Origin: an uncultured Christensenella sp.
GTDB taxonomy: Bacteria > Bacillota > Clostridia > Christensenellales > UBA1242
Length of the DNA stretch: 10,191 nucleotides
Assembly: GCA_949293915.1 (NCBI GenBank)
Contig: CASFFJ010000072.1
Location: forward strand, 1-10,191
Reading direction: 5' to 3'
Position numbers and translations under genes: made by a program. Shown here in pieces: positions 6,549 through 10,191 of this stretch. A model generated the notes under the pieces. It had not been told where the DNA came from, searched no databases, and saw only the letters and a program-made list of their open reading frames with translations. Within the stretch, counting starts at the first letter, position 1; every line of letters starts with the position of its first letter.

Positions 6549-6577
6549 ATTCTAACACAAAAAATAATTTAAATCAA
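6549..6577 (-). promoter_or_regulatory. Promoter of the dehydrogenase gene, probably leaderless
   Basis: On the minus strand, TTGATT (6577-6572) and TAGAAT (6554-6549) are 17 bases apart. Only six bases (ATTGAT) lie between the -10 box and the ATG, so transcription should begin at or next to the start codon. The absence of a Shine-Dalgarno sequence agrees with this. Confidence 0.6.
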
Positions 6578-6646
6578 ATATATATTGAGTTACATTTTAA
6601 ATTTAATTAAATTATATGATGATAAGATTATTTTATTTAATAATAA

Positions 6647-6675
6647 TTGACTTTATTAGATCAAAGCATTATAAT
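6647..6675 (+). promoter_or_regulatory. Strong promoter of the exported-protein/gltX operon, probably leaderless
   Basis: TTGACT (6647-6652, 5 of 6) and a perfect TATAAT (6670-6675) are separated by 17 bases. Six bases (TAAAAT) separate the -10 box from ATG 6682, so the transcript should start at the ATG. There is no Shine-Dalgarno sequence. It is the best promoter match in the window and would drive the three genes to its right. Confidence 0.7.
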
Positions 6676-6681
6676 TAAAAT

Positions 6682-7545
6682 ATGAAAAAGTTTCTAAAAT
6701 TTTTTACCATATTTGTTTTAATTGGACTCACAATTGGCGGGACTTGTTATATATTTTATTCTAATCTTATTGCACAAAAAGATGCATTTGTGCCAATTTC
6801 AACTTTTCTAAATGGTGCAGATAAGGTGGAATTGGATGATAAAATTTATGCAGTGAACGACTTAGCAAATAATAACTTGATTGTGACAATTGAGACATCT
6901 GAAAAGTTGGATGAAATTTTAAATATACTCAATACATATATGGTGTGCTCATTAGACTATGATGTTGATAATAATGAAATAGTTAAGCGATTGGACAATG
7001 CGATTAAAATTAGGGATAAGCTAAGCGAAAATGTGGATGAATACAATTCAAAATCAAACAATCCTTATGCTGATTTTGATGAAGTTTTAGGTTCGAATAA
7101 TATTTATAGAGTTTTGGCAGATTATATAACTAGTTATGCCGATATGATTAAATTTATGAATAAAGAGATTAAGAGTAATATGATATCAAATAAGTCTTCT
7201 GATGTTAAATTTGATATCATAGAGCTTTATTGTAACGTTGCAATAGATAGTTTTTCGCATTTAGTCATAAACAACAATCTTGTCAGTATAAAAGACTCAA
7301 ACAATATCAATTTACTTAACAGCAAACTTAACTTCATAAATAATATGATAGACAGTTCAACAACTGCAGTTGGTGGAGATTTATCATATTTGAACAATAA
7401 TTTTATAAAAGCATATAGCAAAGTTGATAAATCGGATTTTGCTAACAATTTGTATACAAATGTATCAATTGTTAATAGTATTTCAAATGATTCTACTAAT
7501 GTAGAAAAAGCAACTTATTATATAAAACAAATTTTAGGAATGTAG
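6682..7545 (+). CDS. Membrane-anchored exported protein of unknown function
   Basis: I do not recognise this 287-residue protein. Residues 5-26 form one hydrophobic helix after a Lys-rich start (MKKFLKFF), so it is most likely a signal anchor with the rest outside the cell. The GGTC sequence near Cys22 is not a proper lipobox. The exported part is rich in Asn, Asp, Ser and Lys and looks largely helical, with charged heptad-like stretches at about 75-120 and 140-170. No enzyme motif is visible. The gene is first in an operon: the next gene starts one base after its stop codon. Its ATG lies six bases after a -10 box with no ribosome binding site. Both it and its neighbour may be envelope proteins that act together, but this is inferred from linkage alone. 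Confidence 0.75.
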   Translation: MKKFLKFFTIFVLIGLTIGGTCYIFYSNLIAQKDAFVPISTFLNGADKVELDDKIYAVNDLANNNLIVTIETSEKLDEILNILNTYMVCSLDYDVDNNEIVKRLDNAIKIRDKLSENVDEYNSKSNNPYADFDEVLGSNNIYRVLADYITSYADMIKFMNKEIKSNMISNKSSDVKFDIIELYCNVAIDSFSHLVINNNLVSIKDSNNINLLNSKLNFINNMIDSSTTAVGGDLSYLNNNFIKAYSKVDKSDFANNLYTNVSIVNSISNDSTNVEKATYYIKQILGM

Positions 7546-7546
7546 T

Positions 7547-8638
7547 ATGAAAAGAAAATTTTTAAGTTTAATAATAGCGTTTGTTTTGACTTGTTCAGGA
7601 CTTGTTTTTGTCGGTTGCGATAATGAATCAGGATACAATTTAGATAATTTGCTTAAAGATTATAAAAATTCTATTGAGTCTATGGAGAATGTTAACTGCT
7701 TAACTGATTATAGTATTGAATTTGACTATTCTATTTATGTGTATGATGGCGAAAATTATTTATCTCAAATAATCAATTCAACTGCACCATATTCATATTT
7801 AACAAGTTTTTATAATCCATTATTTGACAATTCAATGAAATTTGTTTATTCATATATTGATATTTGTTCATCTAATTCAATAAACGCACCACGTGATGTG
7901 CGAGATGAGATAAAAAGCGATTTGGATGATTTTGTTGTATCTTTAAAAAAGACCAGCGTTGCAATTGATGCTGTTGGAGATAAATTGCGTAAAGGTAATG
8001 ATGTTAATAGTGAAGATGCTTTGATGACTTTAGAAAATTTATTTAATTCATATGATGAATTGTATAAATCATCAATCAACTTCTCTAATGATTTATCTAA
8101 ATTGTATTACGATTACGCGGTTGTTACTAGCACGAATTATGCTAATGCGGAATTAAAAGATTTTGATGCAAATAATGTTGTAATACATTTAAATAGTAGG
8201 TTGAATAACCATATCGCAAATTATACAGAAAGTTATATAACGATGAACATCTTAGGGTCAAATTTGTCAAATGACTTTACGGATGGTAGTGTTGCTGACT
8301 TGCCAACTAATTATACTAGTTACAAAAATAATATCAACGTTGTTGATGATGTTGTTGATGATTCGTTGGGGAATAAGATTAACAACAGCACGCAAAAAGA
8401 ACGATTCTATAACGCTTCATTGGCTTTATATAATTGTTTGTCAGTGATGGAAAATGATTATCCTTTATACGAAGAAGCAATAAATAGTATAGTTTATTTG
8501 GAAGTTATAACCGATTTAAATGCTACGCAATACGAAAAAACTTGCGCTAACATTATTAAAAATCGTGCCCAAGTGATAGAAAATACTAATTCAGTTTTGA
8601 CTGAAATGATACAAATATTAGGAGAAATTGATGGATAA
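7547..8638 (+). CDS. Predicted lipoprotein of unknown function
   Basis: This 363-residue protein starts with a lipoprotein-type signal: MKRK, a hydrophobic stretch, then FVGC with Cys24 as the probable lipid-modified residue. Phe at -3 of the lipobox is unusual but tolerable. The rest is mostly predicted helix, rich in Asn, Asp, Ser and Tyr, with no catalytic motif I can name. An acidic VVDDVVDD stretch lies near residue 266. AGGA (7536-7539) precedes ATG 7547 by seven bases, and the upstream stop is only one base away, so translation is probably coupled. Its last eight bases overlap the start of gltX. It shares size class, composition and helical character with the preceding protein, but I could not align the two convincingly, so common descent is open. 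Confidence 0.78.
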   Translation: MKRKFLSLIIAFVLTCSGLVFVGCDNESGYNLDNLLKDYKNSIESMENVNCLTDYSIEFDYSIYVYDGENYLSQIINSTAPYSYLTSFYNPLFDNSMKFVYSYIDICSSNSINAPRDVRDEIKSDLDDFVVSLKKTSVAIDAVGDKLRKGNDVNSEDALMTLENLFNSYDELYKSSINFSNDLSKLYYDYAVVTSTNYANAELKDFDANNVVIHLNSRLNNHIANYTESYITMNILGSNLSNDFTDGSVADLPTNYTSYKNNINVVDDVVDDSLGNKINNSTQKERFYNASLALYNCLSVMENDYPLYEEAINSIVYLEVITDLNATQYEKTCANIIKNRAQVIENTNSVLTEMIQILGEIDG

Positions 8639-10191
8639 AAATAACGAAATGCTTGCCGACTTACTATATCCAAATGCACGCGATATAGCGTATTATCTAA
8701 ATAAATATCCAATGCGCACGCAAGCGGGCGAAGTGACACGACTTGCGCCTAGTCCAACTGGATATTTACATATTGGACAATTATATCAAGCATTGATTCA
8801 TAAACTTATTGCACGAACGACTGGTGGAGTATATTATTTGCGTTTGGAAGACACAGACAATAAGCGAGAAGTAGAAAATGCAGGCAATATGGCGTATCAG
8901 TGGCTAAAGAAGTTTGGGTTAGAGGCGGAAGAAGGTTATTTAGGTAATCTTGGCGAGGTTGGCAATTATGCACCATATATTCAATCTAAAAGGTTAGATA
9001 TTTATCACGCATTTGCACACGAATTGGTAAGGCTTGGCAGAGCGTTCCCGTGTTTTTGTGCACCACGTGCCAACAAAGATGAGATTTTAGCATCAAGAGA
9101 AGAAAAATTAAATTCGACTGGCGATATAGAAGAGCGTGATGTGTGTCGCGATTTGTCCATTGATGAAATAAAGGAAAATCTTCGTTTAAATAAACCGTTT
9201 GCACTACGATTAAAATCTTTAGGTACAGATAGAACATACGAATTTTATGATGAAATCAAGGGAAAGCGCGACTTACATGAAAATATGAAAGATGATGTCC
9301 TTATTAAATCAAATGGTATACCAGTATACGCATTTGCGCACGTTGTGGATGATTTATTAATGGGGACAACTGTTGTGATTCGTGGACAAGAATGGTTCCA
9401 ATCATTGCCTGTGCATCTTGAGCTGAGTGATGCTTTTAATTTTAAGCGTTTTAGATATGCGCACACACCTGATATTTGTAAACTAGGAGAGAATGGTTAC
9501 CCTAGGAAGATTAGTAAGCGTTTAGATCCAGAAGCAAAAGCTGAATATTATTTAATGCAAGGTTATCCAATAAATGCAGTACTAGAATACTTGCTCAATT
9601 TGATTAATAGTGATTTTGAATTGTGGCGCAAGAATAATCCAAATATTAGCCTATTTGATTTTCCACTAGAACTGAAAAAAATCGGTTTAAACAATCCGCT
9701 TTTCGACTTTAACAAACTCAACGATATTAGTAAAACTATCATATCAAAAATGACAGCAGAAGAAGTGTATGATAATGCTATCAAATGGGCAATTGAATAT
9801 AATAAAAATGATTATGATATTTTAACTAAACACAAAGATAAATTTTTATCAGTATTATCAATTGACCGCGGTGGCGATAGACCAAGGAAAGATATTGTTG
9901 TATATAGTGATATTGTTAAATTGTATGATTATATTTTGCCTAGTTTTAAAAATGAATTTAAGTTTGAACTTGGCAATGTGGATAAAGATAAATTAATAGC
10001 GTTCTTAATAAATTATCAAGAAAATTTCTCAATGCCAATAGACAACAATGCTTGGTTTAATGAATTAAAAGAAATGTCAAGCAATTTCAATTTTGCTGAC
10101 AACAAAACATATAAACAAAACACAACTGCCTATGCTGGCAACATTAGTGATGTGTCACGCTTTGTTCGCCTTGCAGTGACAGGTAGAGAAA
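8631..10191 (+). CDS. gltX: Glutamate--tRNA ligase, 3' end beyond the window
   Basis: This enzyme joins glutamate to tRNA-Glu in the cytosol. The frame is open from ATG 8631 to the right edge (520 residues) with no stop, so the C-terminus is missing. The class I signature is clear: LAPSPTGYLHIGQLY carries HIGH-type HIGQ (47-50), and PRKISKR carries KMSKR-type KISKR (293-297). LRLEDTD and RGQEWFQSLPVHLEL are typical of GluRS. Cys141, Cys143 and Cys172 could belong to a zinc site, although a fourth ligand is unclear. The extra N-terminus before the HIGH region and the total length over 520 resemble the longer clostridial form, not the common ~480-residue one. GGAG (8621-8624) lies six bases before the ATG, inside the preceding lipoprotein gene. 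The eight-base overlap implies coupled translation from the promoter at 6647-6675. Confidence 0.93.
   Translation, partial: MDKNNEMLADLLYPNARDIAYYLNKYPMRTQAGEVTRLAPSPTGYLHIGQLYQALIHKLIARTTGGVYYLRLEDTDNKREVENAGNMAYQWLKKFGLEAEEGYLGNLGEVGNYAPYIQSKRLDIYHAFAHELVRLGRAFPCFCAPRANKDEILASREEKLNSTGDIEERDVCRDLSIDEIKENLRLNKPFALRLKSLGTDRTYEFYDEIKGKRDLHENMKDDVLIKSNGIPVYAFAHVVDDLLMGTTVVIRGQEWFQSLPVHLELSDAFNFKRFRYAHTPDICKLGENGYPRKISKRLDPEAKAEYYLMQGYPINAVLEYLLNLINSDFELWRKNNPNISLFDFPLELKKIGLNNPLFDFNKLNDISKTIISKMTAEEVYDNAIKWAIEYNKNDYDILTKHKDKFLSVLSIDRGGDRPRKDIVVYSDIVKLYDYILPSFKNEFKFELGNVDKDKLIAFLINYQENFSMPIDNNAWFNELKEMSSNFNFADNKTYKQNTTAYAGNISDVSRFVRLAVTGRE

Noticed and set aside
6600..6613. Perfect 14-bp palindrome AATTTAATTAAATT near the middle of the divergent intergenic region
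   Set aside because: It is made only of A and T in a very A/T-rich segment, so a palindrome this long can occur by chance. It overlaps neither promoter box.
6676..8630. T-box or other riboswitch controlling gltX
   Set aside because: The operon promoter leaves no leader RNA, and gltX begins inside the preceding gene, so there is no room for a T-box.
8986..9784. Open minus-strand frames of 73-83 codons opposite gltX
   Set aside because: They are antisense to a well-supported synthetase reading frame that continues to the window edge, and their translations resemble nothing.

Overview
The window is AT-rich chromosomal DNA that uses the standard genetic code: every Trp codon I read is TGG, and the six complete genes stop at TAA or TAG. 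Lipoprotein signal peptides with no outer-membrane features, A/T-flanked hairpin terminators, GGAG-type ribosome binding sites and a clostridial-style glutamyl-tRNA synthetase all point to a low-GC Firmicute. An uncultured gut-type Clostridia lineage is my best guess, but that is inference. No phage, transposase, CRISPR array or rRNA gene is visible.

Layout. Positions 1-210 hold two degraded, minus-strand tRNA-Thr-like 5' halves repeated at a period of 99-100 bp; a further copy, possibly the intact gene, runs off the left edge. Positions 211-705 have no recognisable gene. At 706-767 a likely promoter is combined with two near-identical 22-bp palindromes, ahead of a lipoprotein HtrA/trypsin-like protease (819-2234) that ends in a strong terminator. 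A P2A-type Ca2+-transporting ATPase follows (2481-5117, own terminator). After a run of phased T-tracts comes a 150-residue four-helix membrane protein of unknown function (5293-5745). It converges on a minus-strand short-chain dehydrogenase (5817-6542), and the two share a bidirectional terminator.

From 6543 to 6681 two divergent promoters each place the -10 box exactly 6 bases before the ATG, so both the dehydrogenase and the gene to its right may be transcribed without a leader. To the right is a tight three-gene operon: a membrane-anchored exported protein (6682-7545), a lipoprotein (7547-8638) and gltX (8631 to beyond the right edge). The last junction overlaps by 8 bases.

How the genes fit together. 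Apart from gltX and the reductase, the gene products act in or at the membrane: an envelope protease, a cation pump, a small membrane protein and two exported helical proteins. I see no evidence that they form one pathway. The most interesting items are the twin-operator protease promoter, the two unrecognised envelope proteins coupled to gltX, the paired leaderless promoters and the tRNA-half repeat array.
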